Of a DNA stretch of 64,000 nucleotides, positions 1 through 12,711 are shown piece after piece. Under the pieces are notes generated by a model that searched no databases, was not told where the DNA came from, and saw nothing but the letters and a program-made list of their open reading frames with translations. Position numbers and translations under genes: made by a program. Where the stretch lies: the NCBI GenBank assembly GCA_023055355.1, contig JALJCS010000001.1, positions 22,693,881 to 22,757,880 on the forward strand. Reading direction: 5' to 3'. Within the stretch, counting starts at the first letter, position 1. Each line of letters begins with the position of its first letter. The stretch comes from Agelaius tricolor. Taxonomy: Eukaryota > Chordata > Aves > Passeriformes > Icteridae.

Positions 1-15
1 AGCTCTTTCTGCAAC
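1..15 (-). CDS. PPP2R5A: PPP2R5A coding exon 11, first five codons (VAERA), cut by window edge
   Basis: After a TTTCAG acceptor at 21-16 the minus strand reads Val-Ala-Glu-Arg-Ala, exactly the residues that follow SSSHFQ in B56 proteins. The exon continues beyond base 1 of the window. Confidence 0.93.
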
Positions 16-103
16 CTGAAACACAAAGTTAAGGGTTCATAACAACCATAAAATAAGTTACCACAAGTTTTGCTTGGGATTTTTTTATACTTATTTTATT
101 TAC

Positions 104-223
104 CTGAAAATGTGAACTTGACACACTCTTGGATATTTGCTTAAATAAAGGCTCTTCTATTTTTTTGAATTGTGTTGGTTCTATAACATCTAAGATTTCT
201 TCAATTTCACCTAAAAACATTAC
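104..223 (-). CDS. PPP2R5A: PPP2R5A coding exon 10 (residues 317-356)
   Basis: Forty codons from [20 protein letters not shown] to [20 protein letters not shown], with acceptor AACTAACAG and donor CAG|GTAAAT. Ser349 stands where I remember Cys in human B56-alpha (ISKCVSSS). The exon is highly conserved in the family and is followed by a very short intron of 88 bases. Confidence 0.96.
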
Positions 224-931
224 CTGTTAGTTTAGAAAGAAAAAAAAGGATGAGAATGTTTCATATCACCCCTGTAAACAGAAGCACACAAAATACAGCT
301 TATCCATTAGTTATGAATCCTGCAAAGAACACTGTTTGTCATTACAAGGCATTTGGACATTCACAGGGGTTTTTTGCAGCCTAAAAGAAATCAATCATCA
401 CTCTCATCTAACAGGTTACAGCTCTCCTCTTGGACTTCTTCTGTGTAAATACTGAATAATTCACCAAACTGCTTCTGCAGAAAATGGGATTTTACAGTTA
501 CAAAATAAAAAAATTAGGGCATCTTATTTCAAGAATGGTTGCAGAGATTATCAGAGATCACCAAAGTAGCTTTTAAAGTGATAAGCAGTTAATTCCCATA
601 TAAAATTGCAACCAGCAGAACTCTGTGTAGCTGGCACAGAAGAATTGTCACCACTTGCAGAAAAAGAGACAACAGAGTTAAGGGACCCACTTTTAAAGAG
701 TTGTTTGGGATGGATTCTGGTGGGACAAATCAAACTCCTGGTTTTTCAGCACATTTTAACTACATAGAGGAAACCAGACTGCATCACATGACAAGGGTGA
801 GTGCCTCAAGAAGCTTCAAGAACTGCAAGTTTTCTGCAAGATCTCTTGAACAGCATGGCAGAGAGGTTTGTGAATCTGCCCCACGAGATTTCACATCACA
901 GCAGACACCAGAAATGAGACACAAAACCAAC
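224..931 (-). other. PPP2R5A intron 9
   Basis: About 0.7 kb of AT-rich intron between exons 10 and 9. I see no repeat, RNA gene or extra exon in it. Confidence 0.9.
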
Positions 932-982
932 CTCTTTCTGACTGCATGTTTTTGGCCAAAATTTGAGCAATCCTCTGATTAC
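932..982 (-). CDS. PPP2R5A: PPP2R5A coding exon 9 (residues 300-316)
   Basis: A 51-base exon encoding [17 protein letters not shown], again too short to stand out as an ORF. The acceptor is TTCATACAG. The donor is GAG|GTTGGT, which has the obligatory GT but departs from the usual GTRAGT at +3 and +4, making it the weakest 5' splice site in the window's part of the gene. Confidence 0.94.
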
Positions 983-3900
983 CTGTATGAAAAATACAAA
1001 CATGTTAAAGCAGGATAAGTTTCTACTACATACTAGATAAGAAAAAAAAAGTACTGGTTTGCTTTTCTTTATTCAGAGGTTCAATGAAAACTGAATAAAC
1101 ATCATTTAAATGTTTGTCTTGTTTAGGTTATCAGAATAGCTCAGACCCCTATTGCTTTGTGTGCCTGTGATTATCCATTCACACTCTGCCCCCATCCCAG
1201 TACTCACATGAATTGACAGGATGCTGATCACATCAAAGCATCACAAAGTGAAGTTAAACTCCCTGTAGCTAAATCTCACAGAATATTTTTTTTTGTCTTC
1301 TACTCATCCATACTTTGGGGAGCACCTGCCTTGGCATCAAAGGTTTGAAACTTGAGAGGAAACAATAAATGCTGACAGGGCTCTAGAGAGGAGCCATGGC
1401 CTCCAACTCTTCCTTTTCTCTGCCACAATTTGACATGTTAGAGTGGAAACTCAAGTAAGAAAGACATGAACTTACAGAGAAAATGTATTCTAGGATCTAC
1501 ATTTGAAACTACCTTACAAAAGACTGGAAAAACAAAACCTTTGGGAAAATTAATTGGAAAGTACAGCCCCCAAGAGGAATGGAGGGAATACAGCAAAGAA
1601 AGGCTGGAGGCATTTTTCCTAGAAATAAACATCTCACATGGCATCTAAATTACAAAATGAATTATGGCTTTAAAAAAAAAGAAAAAAAACCCTGCAACTA
1701 TATTCCAGAAGCAGAAACATTCTCAGAGCCTTATAAACTTTCATTCTGAAGAAAGGACTTCTACTTTGTATGATACAACAGCACCTAACTGATCATATCT
1801 AAAGGGAAAACTTTCTCAATTATTTAAATACCTTCTATATTTGCTTTTGTCATGTTGATGGTTTTTTCCTTCAGCTTTCCAGCTGGCTGCTTTATTAAAA
1901 ACAACATGGACTATCAAAAGTGGCTTTCCAGAGAAAAAAAGTTAGTAAGACTAAAGTGCACTTCCCAGCACAAATTACTGCAAGAATTTTAAAATATATT
2001 TTGCTTAAGAAGCGTATTCCCAACTTGATAAAGAAATAACATGTTCTGAGTGTAACAGTGCACACCTCAACAAGACACCTATTCCTTGCTCCTCCTTGGA
2101 GCATCAGTTTCCAGCTTGACTGTGCCTTTATATTAAAAAGCTGATACCTGCACATTTATGTTCATGGATTGCTGCTTTCACTACACAAGATCAATATTCT
2201 TCCCTGAGCTACAGGATTCCCATGAGGTGGGTACAACTGTAGGCACCTGCTGGAAAACTGAACTCATGTACAAGGACTGCACATTTAGCCTGATTTCCTC
2301 CATGTAAAGGCCATTGCACTCAGCAGGGTTAGGTAACAAACCCCTCTTGTCAGCTCTGCAAACATCAGGACTGACCTGAGGCAGGCTACAAGAGCTTGGA
2401 TTGAATGTCCTCCAAATTGACCCTGAGTGACAATCCCTGCCAGAAAAATAACAGTAAGGTATGTGTGAAGACAGCCTTCTGATGGAGTTCTTAAAATATT
2501 ACTTGACCTAAAGCCAAGAAAAATTTCCAATGCTATCTCATCAGTTGACCCAAATTTTAACATTTACTTTTCAAGCATTTCAGAAAGTTACTTAAAGCTT
2601 CACTTCTTATCTTACTGACTTTAATTCCTTTATAAAACAACTTTTACTACACACCAGAGTTACAACCAAGGCAGTGACTCTGCAGTGAGTTCTTGTGTCT
2701 TCTCCAGCCACAATTCACCTTTAACTGATTGAGAAGCAGCCACAATTATATAGACCACAGTCCAGATGAGGCTCAGAACTGCCCTGTGGCACTGCTCCAA
2801 AGCCCTGCCTTCTTCACAGCAGTTTGGGCTTGGATCCTGCCCCACACTTGTGTAAATTTGTGTCAGGAAGTTCTGACCTTGTCACGTTGTCACTTCACTC
2901 AATCTTGCAGGTTTTTATGTAACACTCCACATTTTCTGCTCACATGTCAGCTTTAACTGTCAAAATGCCTGGGTTGTTTCCTCACTTGGCTTAAGGAATA
3001 CAGGTTACACAATTCCCTTCTCCTCTCCCTATCCCACAGAATAAACTAACTGACCAGTGTGGCTGGGAACACTGCAGCACAGGGGAGAAAGACGCTTCAA
3101 GCACACAAGGCAAATCCATAGACACGAATAACTGGTCAGCTGAAATGGCTGTGCAGAAAACAAGCTTCCTGAAAGGGCACTCAGTCAAGATCAATGTTGT
3201 TTTCCCAAAGCTGTTAATCCTTTTTTTTTTTCACAGAAGAAAATTTAGGTCTTGCACAAGCTCTTCATTTTACTGTCACAAAAAGGGTGTAAGTATTTAA
3301 ATACCAACGTAGCCCTGATGGAGATATTCCTGATTGTCCAACTAAAAGCAGTTTCTTTTATAGCTGGCCTGACATCACTCTGTGTCCTCAGGAGCTGCTG
3401 CACTGCCCTGAGCCTCTGCTCTCCATGGGCCCTGCCAAAGCCTGAGCACAAACCCTTTCTAGCTGAGCTGTCAATATGTGTCACAGCAGACTCACTCTGG
3501 CAAAAGGCACAGATGCCTCAAGCACCTGAGTTTTGGCTGCCAAGAGGCACCCCAGGAACTGAAGAGGACAGACAGAAACACCACATTTGGAATTTCAGAG
3601 TTCTTTCTGTCTAAATGAAGTGCTGTTATTCTTTTCATCTTTTATTTCGGGATTGTTTATTCCCTAAAATATTTCAACTTCCATGCACTGGCTAAGCACA
3701 AGCAATCTGTACCAAAACCACTGAAATTTTAGTTTTTATGAGGAGAGAATACAGTCATGACATGCTTTCTAATTTGGGGTAGTTTGGTTGATACCAGAAG
3801 TTCAAACTTATAGTTAAATCTGTGCTCTATCATGGCTCTATCTTTCAAACTCAGAATTTTCTTAACTATTCTAGATTTCATTTCCACCCCCCAAAAATTC

Positions 3901-4015
3901 CTACCTCTCCATCTTTAATCAGGATAACACAGCACTGCTGCACAATTCAAAAGGTTACACTGCAATATTTAATAGAAATTAAAAATAGAAAGATATCCAA
4001 CTGAAAAACACTTAC
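983..4015 (-). other. PPP2R5A intron 8
   Basis: About 3 kb. The open frames inside it (for example 3252-3614 on the plus strand) have no family similarity that I recognise and no support. Short A/T runs only. Confidence 0.88.
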
Positions 4016-4069
4016 AGGCTCTGTTAAAGTTGTGTCTTTTTCCAGGAACTGTACAACACAATAGGCAAG
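4016..4069 (-). CDS. PPP2R5A: PPP2R5A coding exon 8 (residues 282-299)
   Basis: This exon has only 18 codons (LAYCVVQFLEKDTTLTEP) and no ORF call of its own. It was found by looking for the expected peptide between exons 7 and 9. Acceptor ACATTCCAG and donor CCT|GTAAGT are both good, and the phase is 0 at both ends. Confidence 0.95.
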
Positions 4070-6418
4070 CTGGAATGTAAGTCATATGGTTATTTAGTTT
4101 AAGCAGACACTATTTGGACATTGCAGCACTACTGAATATCACAACTGCTAATGGAAGCACTTCAGATCATGGGGGGAACCCAACCCAAGACACCCCTACA
4201 CAGCCAGTTCATATTAGTCCAAACTAAACAAAACAGCAATTAAAGCAGCAAGATATACAGGCCTGCTCTATCTTAAAAAAAACTTCCTGCATACCAAAAA
4301 TCATCTTTTCTTTTCAACCTAGAAAATTATTTTTAAGCTTGGCAGATATTTCCCTAACTCAGATCTCATATCCAAACAGATTTTTCTTAACATCAACTCC
4401 TGTATTAACAATACAAAGCTATCACTTTCAAACATCTATTTTGGGGTAAAAAAGGCCACACATCCAGTAAAAACCAAGTTGTGACAGAGGTTTGACTGAG
4501 CACACATTGCACGTTGCTCAGGTGACATCTAGAGCACACAGCATCCAGGGGTAAGATTACAAGTGAAAGAATTTGAACATATTCCAAGGCCAAAAGAGAT
4601 GAGGCAGCTGTTGCCCAGCTGAGTGTCCTGTCCTTTGCAGCAAGGGCCAACAAGTGCCTGGGGAAAGGTGGAAGGAATGGGGAGGCATAATGTGACCAAG
4701 GCACCAGCACTGCTCTCCCAGGCTCTCCTGCTTTCATGTGGGGCTTGCTCAGGCCAAGGATATTTAATGTTACATAACTACTTACAGTTTAATTACTGAG
4801 CACACAGTTGAGCAAGTAAACAACCATGCCATGCAGAAACCATACAATAATGCTATTACTGAACTAGTTACAATCTTTCTTGGATTCCATTAAGACTGAT
4901 TTTAAAAAGTCACATTATTTCACAATATAAAGCAAACACAAAACTATGTGATAGGCATTACATTTCAATACTCAGGATGCTTGAATTTAAGCAGCACCTT
5001 TCTTTTTTTTTATTTTGCCAAAGCAGATAATTATAATGCTGTAATTGCAACAGGTCTAATTTCTTTCTTTTGCCCTTAGGCTACTGATGCATTTGTATAG
5101 ACTCAAAAAATAATAAATGTCACACATTAATCTCCCAAATCCCATTTTATGTGTATATTCAGTACAGTAATGCTTTACTGCTCAAAGACACAAAGACTCA
5201 AGCTTAGTTCATCTTCAAGGCTTTAACTTTTAAGGGAAGGCTCTTCTTCACTCAGCAACAAAGCAACCAGGCCACTTGGGATTGCAAAGCAGATTTAGCA
5301 CTGGCTTAGCTCTTTGGGATAAAATGAAACACACAGTGCTGTGTGTGCACCTGGCACCAGTGTTTTATGAAGGGACAGAAGACTGGCCTGGTCAGCAGGA
5401 AAAATGTGACTTTCAGGTACAGCTGAATTAATAGGGCCCTTTCAGTAGCCATGAGCTGGATTAAATGTACCCCAGAAAAAAGGGGAGTTTGCTGCACTGA
5501 TCTGTCAGTGAGAACACCTCTGGGAGGTGACTGGGCCCTTTCATTTCACTGACTCATTTCATGGAGCAGCAAGGCAGTAAATCACAAAGACAAGTGATTT
5601 GCTTAATTTAAAACTTCATATGAGAATTAGGAATTGAGTGAGCTCTTCACTTGATCCTGTTTGTAGGCTATATAGTCACAATGACTTCACTTCAATTAGA
5701 AAACCATTTTCTTGTATCTTCAGTCTGTATTAGTGAGCTAAGTTAAAAATCAAGTTTTAATTAGCCACAGCAGAATTACTTCCAAGTTTACATCAACCAT
5801 ATTCAATACTTGAAGTGCCATATGTCTGGAGAGGATACAGATTATTCCTCAAATGAAATGCTGAATGTCTGTGGCAAGTATAAGAATCAAAGTCAGCTGA
5901 AGAACTGCAGCGTTCTGACAGCGTGTCATGGATCTACATAATTCCTGCCTGATCCAGAGAGCTACTGTGCACTTCTGCTATTTATAAATGGAAACAACAT
6001 TCTCCCTCCCACCCCATCACTGGTGCAGCTTTAGAAAGAAAAAAACACTTCTGAAATAAATACCTGGCCATACCCAAGGGTCCTTTACACCCAGCATTTA
6101 AGTTACAGAAAGGAAATGACAACAGCACAAGGCCCTGGGATTAAATGAAGGTTAAAGTGTGACAAAACTACAAGCAAAAAAGCTTCCAACTTCAGCTGAT
6201 ATGTCTTTCACTCACTGGTACATTCTTTCACTTGTAATATATGCCAAATAATACCTCAAAATTAACATTTAGATATAAGATCTGGAAGACTTTTTCTAGA
6301 AGTGACTGAATTGGTAAACGTTTTGGAATATTGATATTATAACACATAGTGCTTTAAATTTCATTTCAAATGTAAATACAAAAACCCCACCACTCTTAAA
6401 AAATAGGCAAAAGCTTAC
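4070..6418 (-). other. PPP2R5A intron 7
   Basis: About 2.3 kb of AT-rich sequence. No recognisable mobile element, RNA gene or coding exon. Confidence 0.88.
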
Positions 6419-6527
6419 CTGTGCATGAAACAAAGCTAATCCCTTTGCAGTATGCATGGGAATCAGAACTTTCATAAGGAACTGTTTGTGTTCTGCTTTC
6501 AGTGGCAGTGCAAAACCATTGATAATA
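6419..6527 (-). CDS. PPP2R5A: PPP2R5A coding exon 7 (end of codon 245 to residue 281)
   Basis: The exon is 109 bases, with acceptor TGTTTTCAG and donor CAG|GTAAGC. It reads [20 protein letters not shown] then [16 protein letters not shown]. Ile246 corresponds to the hydrophobic-pocket Ile231 of B56-gamma that accepts the Ile of LxxIxE motifs. [13 protein letters not shown] is alpha-like. Confidence 0.96.
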
Positions 6528-7732
6528 CTGAAAACATGAATAAGCAGGATTTATTTTTATTAAAAAAATAATTTTTTTCCTAGCAAGTCAAGAATTTCTG
6601 TAAGTTCAACTGAAACTCCATTTCTGATTCCGTTTTTAAACCTGATTATTTTGAAGCCATAAAATAGCTCAACATGTGCACAACCTTTGAAATGCTGGTA
6701 TAATGAGAGTTTAGACTCTTGGTAAGGAATACCAGAGAATCATACTAGAAGCTGAATAATACCCATTAGATGAGCTGAAGTATTTTTATCATCCATTAAA
6801 TAAAATCATCTACAGAAAGTCCTGTTGTCTAATTGCAAAGCTTAGACAGATGTATCAGGAAGCTGATCCATCTCACCCACCATCACTAGCAACATGCAGA
6901 GAAAAAAGACTATGCAATTTTAATAGTGCACTTTAAGCACTTGTTTTGAGATTGTTGAACAACCTTTCCCTTCAAAAACTAAGTTTAAAAGTTGTCTCAT
7001 TGATTCAGTCCTCTTATATATAAGAGTTGATGAGCTATAGACCAGACAAAAGTCCTTCAGGAAAAGGTTAGTTTCTCTTGCCCCTTACATTTCAGGAAAA
7101 TCTGAGAAAATAATGGGATCCCTATCACTTGATTTTTCATGAAAATTTGTTCCACAATAGCTTCACCATATTTGTATTTTCAGTCAGATCAATAATACAA
7201 TTTTCTCCTGTGAAATGCATGACAGTTTTGGAAAGACAGTAAAAAAAACTACCAGAGAAAAACTTCCAAGTTAAATTGAAGTTGGTGAAATAACATTCAA
7301 AAAAAAGGTAACTAAAAACCCCTAGCACTTACAAGGCTTTCCTGAAAAGAACTGAAGGAAAACCAGCCTGCTGAAGATGAAAACATTTCATTCAGCACGA
7401 GGGCAAAAGTTAACATTCATTTTTTGAATCAAAGAACAAGTCATCCATCAGGCAGAAGATAAGCAAGACCAGATAGGTCTGACAAACAAGGACCCTTGAG
7501 AAACATTTTTTGCCTGTCATCTTTAAAACTTGCACTGAAAAAAGAGTAATTTATTCTGTGTCCTAATTTGATATTCATGTGGTAACCCAGACAGTATTAG
7601 ATTATCAGTGACTGCACTTCATCACTTGTTACTGTAATAATTCTCTTCCCCCCTCTCCAGTCCCAAAGCACAAAAGCTGAAGCAAACATTCACAATAATG
7701 TTTTATATTTTTCTGTGTGAAATCAAACTTAC
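6528..7732 (-). other. PPP2R5A intron 6
   Basis: About 1.2 kb, AT-rich, nothing recognisable inside. Confidence 0.88.
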
Positions 7733-7792
7733 CTTCCTAATATCTCAAGGAGTTCAGCAACACCATTGAAGTGCTCTGTTTCATATATAAAC
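7733..7792 (-). CDS. PPP2R5A: PPP2R5A coding exon 6 (end of codon 225 to start of 245)
   Basis: A 60-base exon between a GTAACAG acceptor and a GTAAGT donor, separated from exon 5 by a short 205-base intron. It encodes FIYETEHFNGVAELLEILG with a split Arg before and a split Ser after. FIYETEHFNG, with Phe rather than His, is the form I associate with the alpha paralogue. Confidence 0.96.
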
Positions 7793-7997
7793 CTGTTACC
7801 AAAAAAGACAACCATCAAAATTTGCCACAGAGGCTCAGAGATTCCAAAGAAATAACTTTTACTAAGCTTCAAATATTTGAAAGCAAGATCACAGACCAAA
7901 CACAAGTCTTTCATTTCAAGAATAAATCACTGCAGACCCAGACTGTGAAGGCAAGATAAAATATTCCTCAATCTAGTCACACACAAACACAGCATAC

Positions 7998-8128
7998 CTG
8001 AGGAAAATGTTGTTGATCTGTTTCCTGATGAATGCTCTTAAACCGAGGAATTTTCCATAAATTCTATGAAGAACTGTCTTTAGGAAATCACGTTCTCGTG
8101 GGTCTTCACTGTCAAAGAGCTCCAACAA
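7998..8128 (-). CDS. PPP2R5A: PPP2R5A coding exon 5 (residues 182-224 and two bases of 225)
   Basis: The exon is 131 bases, phase 0 to 2, with a GTATGC donor. It carries [20 protein letters not shown] and [20 protein letters not shown]. The [11 protein letters not shown] segment lines the groove that binds LxxIxE short linear motifs of substrates. His202, Arg203, Tyr205 and Arg212 here correspond to the contact residues known as H187, R188, Y190 and R197 in B56-gamma. All four are present, so substrate recruitment should be intact. Confidence 0.97.
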
Positions 8129-10046
8129 CTTTAAAAATTAAATAGAAATGTATTACTTTTGAAAGACTTAAGGTTTTGTTTGGTTACTACCTGATTTGAA
8201 TTTTCTCTTTAATTTACATGTTTACATTAGGAAAAAAATAGAATCAGTTTAACTGGACATTTTGTTTAGATGTCAATAGTAGATTTTCAAAATTACATTT
8301 TTAATAAAGTTGATTTTTCCTAATAAAGTCATCAACTTCAATCCTTTCCAGTGTACAACAGACACTGAAGTCATTTCAGTAACTATTATACTATCAAAAT
8401 AAAAATGCAATTGCAAACATGAGATTATCAAACTGTAGGTAAGTTGTTTACACTTGTTATTTAAGAAACCAGAATTAATCAAATCCATATCCTATATTTA
8501 CAATTTTGTAATTAAAATCCTTTACTGCTTATCTCAAAACTTGTGTCTTGATGGTCAAGTAAAAGCATTCCTATACAATAAATTTTACAATTAAGGAGAG
8601 GGCCATAGAATAAGCACAAGATATGTAATTACTAACCAATTCCCCATTAATACAGACTAAATGCTGCAGGAGATAACAAAACTTTCCACAAACTTTTATC
8701 TTGTAGAAAGTCTTCCAAGGATACAGAGAAGACCATGCTCACTCCAAGACATTAAAAATACTCAAATCATGTTACAGACCATAATTTTTGTTGGTTTTTT
8801 TAACCCTGCATGGCCAAGCAACAGCATATTTAGAAAAGTTAGCCGCCTTGAGCAAGTCAGTAGCAGCTCAAGCAGAGTCTCCTGCTCAGGTCTGAGCTTA
8901 GGTATGTCTGTACCAAGCAGCACAAGGGACTGGAAGCAGCTGTTCAGGAACTTGGTTCAGGCTCATTTCAATTTTATATTTAGCACGAATTTCTCAGGGT
9001 CACTACTCCACGTTTTTTCCCATATATAGCTAGCTGTTGGTGGCATTGTCTCTGTCTTGTACTCTAGAGAAAGATCAAGTGAAATGTCAGGAACAAACTC
9101 TGCAATGCTGCTCTCAAGGACCACAGGTCAGTTTGTAAAGTGGACACCCATAGCAAATAGCTCACCAGCAGCCTCAGGCTTAAAGTTTGTGTATAAGTTG
9201 AATAAAACTGAGAAGAAAACACATATACGAGAACAGCAGAACCAATTAAGTGGAAATTAAATGAAGGTAGGGAGGGCAAGCATCCATCTTGTGGTTTTAC
9301 TTTTCCTTGCTGTATTGTGATGGCCTGCTAGCACTCACTCTTCAGGGACTGAGCAAACAAGTATTTTGACAAACAAAATTTGGCAAACACACATTTCAAC
9401 ACAGTGAAAAAATCCTCACTGAATTCACCTCAAACCAAAAATTGTTACTGCATTCTACACTGTAATTCTCTAAGAAGTTATATTTAATATGAAATCTCAC
9501 TTCATTTTCTTGCTCATAGTTGCTTTGCATGGTAAAGCATGACTTTCCTAAATAATTTCTTACTTGATTTTCCTTCCATGGTTAATACACAATAGTAAAG
9601 AGAATTACACTATCTAGGCACAAGTCAAGAGGTGTTGAAACACATTTCATGTACAATAAGAGCATGAACTTTTTACAAGAAAAAAGCTTGCTGTAAGTTT
9701 TCCCATGGTAAAAAAATTTTAAAAACAATCATAGAAGGATTACAAAAATATAATTACCACATTGTTGATTTGGCTGGAATTAAGTTACAAATCAAGAAAA
9801 ACAGAACTTAGAAATCCCAAATATCTTGCATTGCAAAGCACTGAGGTTGATATCTGAAAACAAAGTGTTCCTGAATTTACTAAATACATATAGCCCCTGT
9901 GGTATGATGTTCTGTTTATTTAGTGTTTGGCACCAAACCACTGCTGCAACAACTGAAATTTACCCTGTATCAGCAGGAAAGCTGATAATTTAAGCTCCAG
10001 AGGTGATCTTTAAATGCCACTTTCAACTTTCCCAGTCCCCCCTTAC
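8129..10046 (-). other. PPP2R5A intron 4
   Basis: About 1.9 kb. No repeat or exon recognised. The 122-codon frame at 8661-9029 on the plus strand resembles nothing I know and is best explained by chance. Confidence 0.88.
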
Positions 10047-10139
10047 CTGCTGTACAAATCTCTGGTCAATGTATCGCTTCGCAATGCTGGGCTGAAAATC
10101 CGGGCTCTCCAAAAACCTCAGGAAAAACTCATACACCAA
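10047..10139 (-). CDS. PPP2R5A: PPP2R5A coding exon 4 (residues 151-181)
   Basis: This is a 31-codon exon, phase 0 at both ends, with acceptor TTTGTAG and donor CAG|GTAAGG. It encodes [20 protein letters not shown] and then [11 protein letters not shown], a HEAT-repeat helix pair in the conserved core. Arg replaces the Lys I remember in the human IDQKF sequence, a conservative change. Confidence 0.96.
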
Positions 10140-11364
10140 CTACAAACATGGAAATGAAAATTCCAGTTAGTAAGTACACCACAACATAGATCTCAGCCTT
10201 GTCACCACCAACAAAGGCTGTGGGACTATTCACATGCTCAGAAAGTACAAAAGGAATCAAAGCCTAACACATCACTGCTTAACCACAGTTCCAACTGGAA
10301 TTTACTGAAATAATTACAGTAAGTACCCAGAACACTTTAATTCCCAGAAGAGTCAAAGCTTAATAAATAATCTACTGAAAATACCACTAGTGGACAGAAA
10401 ACAAGTTCTAAGTGTTACATTCCTGCCATGTTAAGAAACTGATTATGCAGAGATGGGTTACCAAACATTAAGCAGCACTGAGAGTTAAATTAGGTGCTCT
10501 AATATTACATAATTCCTAAAGAGATGAAGAAACATCTACTAAGTGTTCCTGAAATTAAGTTTTGACCACAAACTCTGAAAAAGTAAAGTTGTATTAAAAC
10601 AGCTGAATGAATTCACAGAAACGGAAAGAATTCTGATTAAAATTAGGCTTCTATATCTTAAAAACTCGTTTGTAGCATATTATTTCTACTTAGTTCAAGT
10701 TCCTATTTGCTACAATCCCACAATGCCCAGAGATAAAAATCCTGACAAGAGACAGAGCTACCAAAGGCCTGGGCCAGCAGAGAGTGGCATGAAGAGGCCA
10801 GAGCACAAGTCCCACACTTTGGGGTTCATCAGAAGTCCAAGACAAAACACTGCACTTGCATAACAATGGCAGATTAATAAAGTACACAGAAGGCACCTCT
10901 TCACTAAGGCAAAACTGAAAGATGCCTTATGTTTAGATTACATTCAGAGCTATTTGTGTTCTCAATGCCTATTTCATAACTCCATATAATTAAACAGCTG
11001 ATTAGTAATAACACTACAATGCAATTTAGGTACATAATGCCATCACTGACTGGGCTTCTAAATAAAACCCATGCAGAGCTGTGCTCATACTCAAAGGCAT
11101 GAATTTCAACTATTACCACTCTGAGGACTCAACTAAACTGAGAGCCAACACCTGAGTAATTCATAATTATAATTAGGAAGCTGACTTCAGAAAAATGCAT
11201 GACAGTAAGTACTTTCATGTAGAACATTTGAGCTGACAGTTACTTATGCATAGCCCCAAGGAGGGTGTGCTGCATCTGCAAAGCAGAGGCTCAGAAACTC
11301 AAGCTACCATTCCCTTTGTCCCCCTCTGACCGAGTGCAAGAAGAGCTTTTCATATCAGCAGTTT

Positions 11365-11440
11365 ACATAGAATAACAGGATTGTTAGGGTTGGGAGGGAT
11401 CTCTGGGAATCATCTAGTCCAACCCCCTCCCAATCCAAAC
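11365..11440 (-). repeat. CR1 LINE 3'-end fragment
   Basis: The run ATAGAATAACAGG...GGGTTGGGAGGGAT...ATCATCTAGTCCAACCCCC is a diverged copy of the CR1 tail as seen from its reverse strand. The fragment is about 75 bases and is dead. Confidence 0.75.
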
Positions 11441-12622
11441 ATGCCCATTCTACTGATCTTTTTCAAATTAGCAGCCAGATAAATTTGTATAGAAATGGGC
11501 AACATATGGCCAGAGGGAGGTTATATAGCACAGCCTCATAGGGATTAATTTTGGAATTTAATTTAATTCAACATTTCTGTAATAAATTCCTATATGAATT
11601 ATTTCTATCAACAGAACAGTGACAACAGTAAAGAACAGCCATGTGTGATAACTGCCACAATATTAGAAGCTACCACCAGGGGGAAAAATAGAAAATAAAA
11701 GTTTCTATAAAATAGAAAATAAATGTTACCCACAAGAAAGGACAAGTTGACCCTGAAGCTCTAGAAGAATAAATACAGGATGAAACTCAAAGATTGCAAA
11801 GTCACAGTCGGAGTTCCAAGAAAAAGCTCTGCCAAGCATTTGCAAGCCCTAAAGCTGAGAAAGGGTTAACCATAGGATGATTCAGATCCATCCTCACAGT
11901 GAAGCTATGGAAGTGACACATGAAATCCTAGGATATTCCAGGAAGATACTGACAGCATAGACAGAGATGCACAGACCTACATGTGCTCGAGGAAATTGAT
12001 TAAAACCTGGAAGGATACAGAGAAAGAGCCACCAGAATTGCCATGGGATAGAACACAGTTTCTAAGAGTGAACACCATACTGGCATATTTTGTTTTCCCT
12101 AAAGGACAGGGGAGGAAGGATAATTACAGCTTCTTTCCATAAATAAATACACTGACTGCAATAGACATCAAGCAGATGAACTAAGTGAAAAGCACAATGC
12201 TGCAACATCTTGTAACAAGCTGTCCAAGATTAAATTCGGGACATCAACTGGGTATGGCATCAAATAACTTTGGAAATCCTGGTGATACATGAAAGCCTCT
12301 TTATCCAGGGCATTTTAGGAATCAAGTTGCAGTGTCCATTTCTGAATAAGTCAAACTCCCCCTTCTCCTGTATGCTAAAGTTTGTAAACTTAAAACCATA
12401 ACAACAATCAAACTAGGGGCACCAGAACAGATTCTGGCCACAACAGATCCTACCTAAAGAGACAGGCATCCTCAGCTTTCTTAAAAGAAACATTACTTCT
12501 GGAAATACCAGATCAGGGGAAAGATGATGTAGTATTTTTTGTTCTCAAAACTGGTCTGTTTGGGTCAAAGAGCTATGAAATACAACTCCCTCTGCTTTAG
12601 TGATTCAGTCTTGCAGGGACCA

Positions 12623-12711
12623 CTATTTATATATATTAATATAAATATAGAATATTTATATTTATATTATTATATTATTATATTTATATAATAATATTTC
12701 TATAATATTTA
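12623..12711. repeat. A/T-only low-complexity tract
   Basis: Almost 90 bases built from TATTATA, TTATAT and ATAAT units with hardly any G or C, inside intron 3. Confidence 0.85.
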
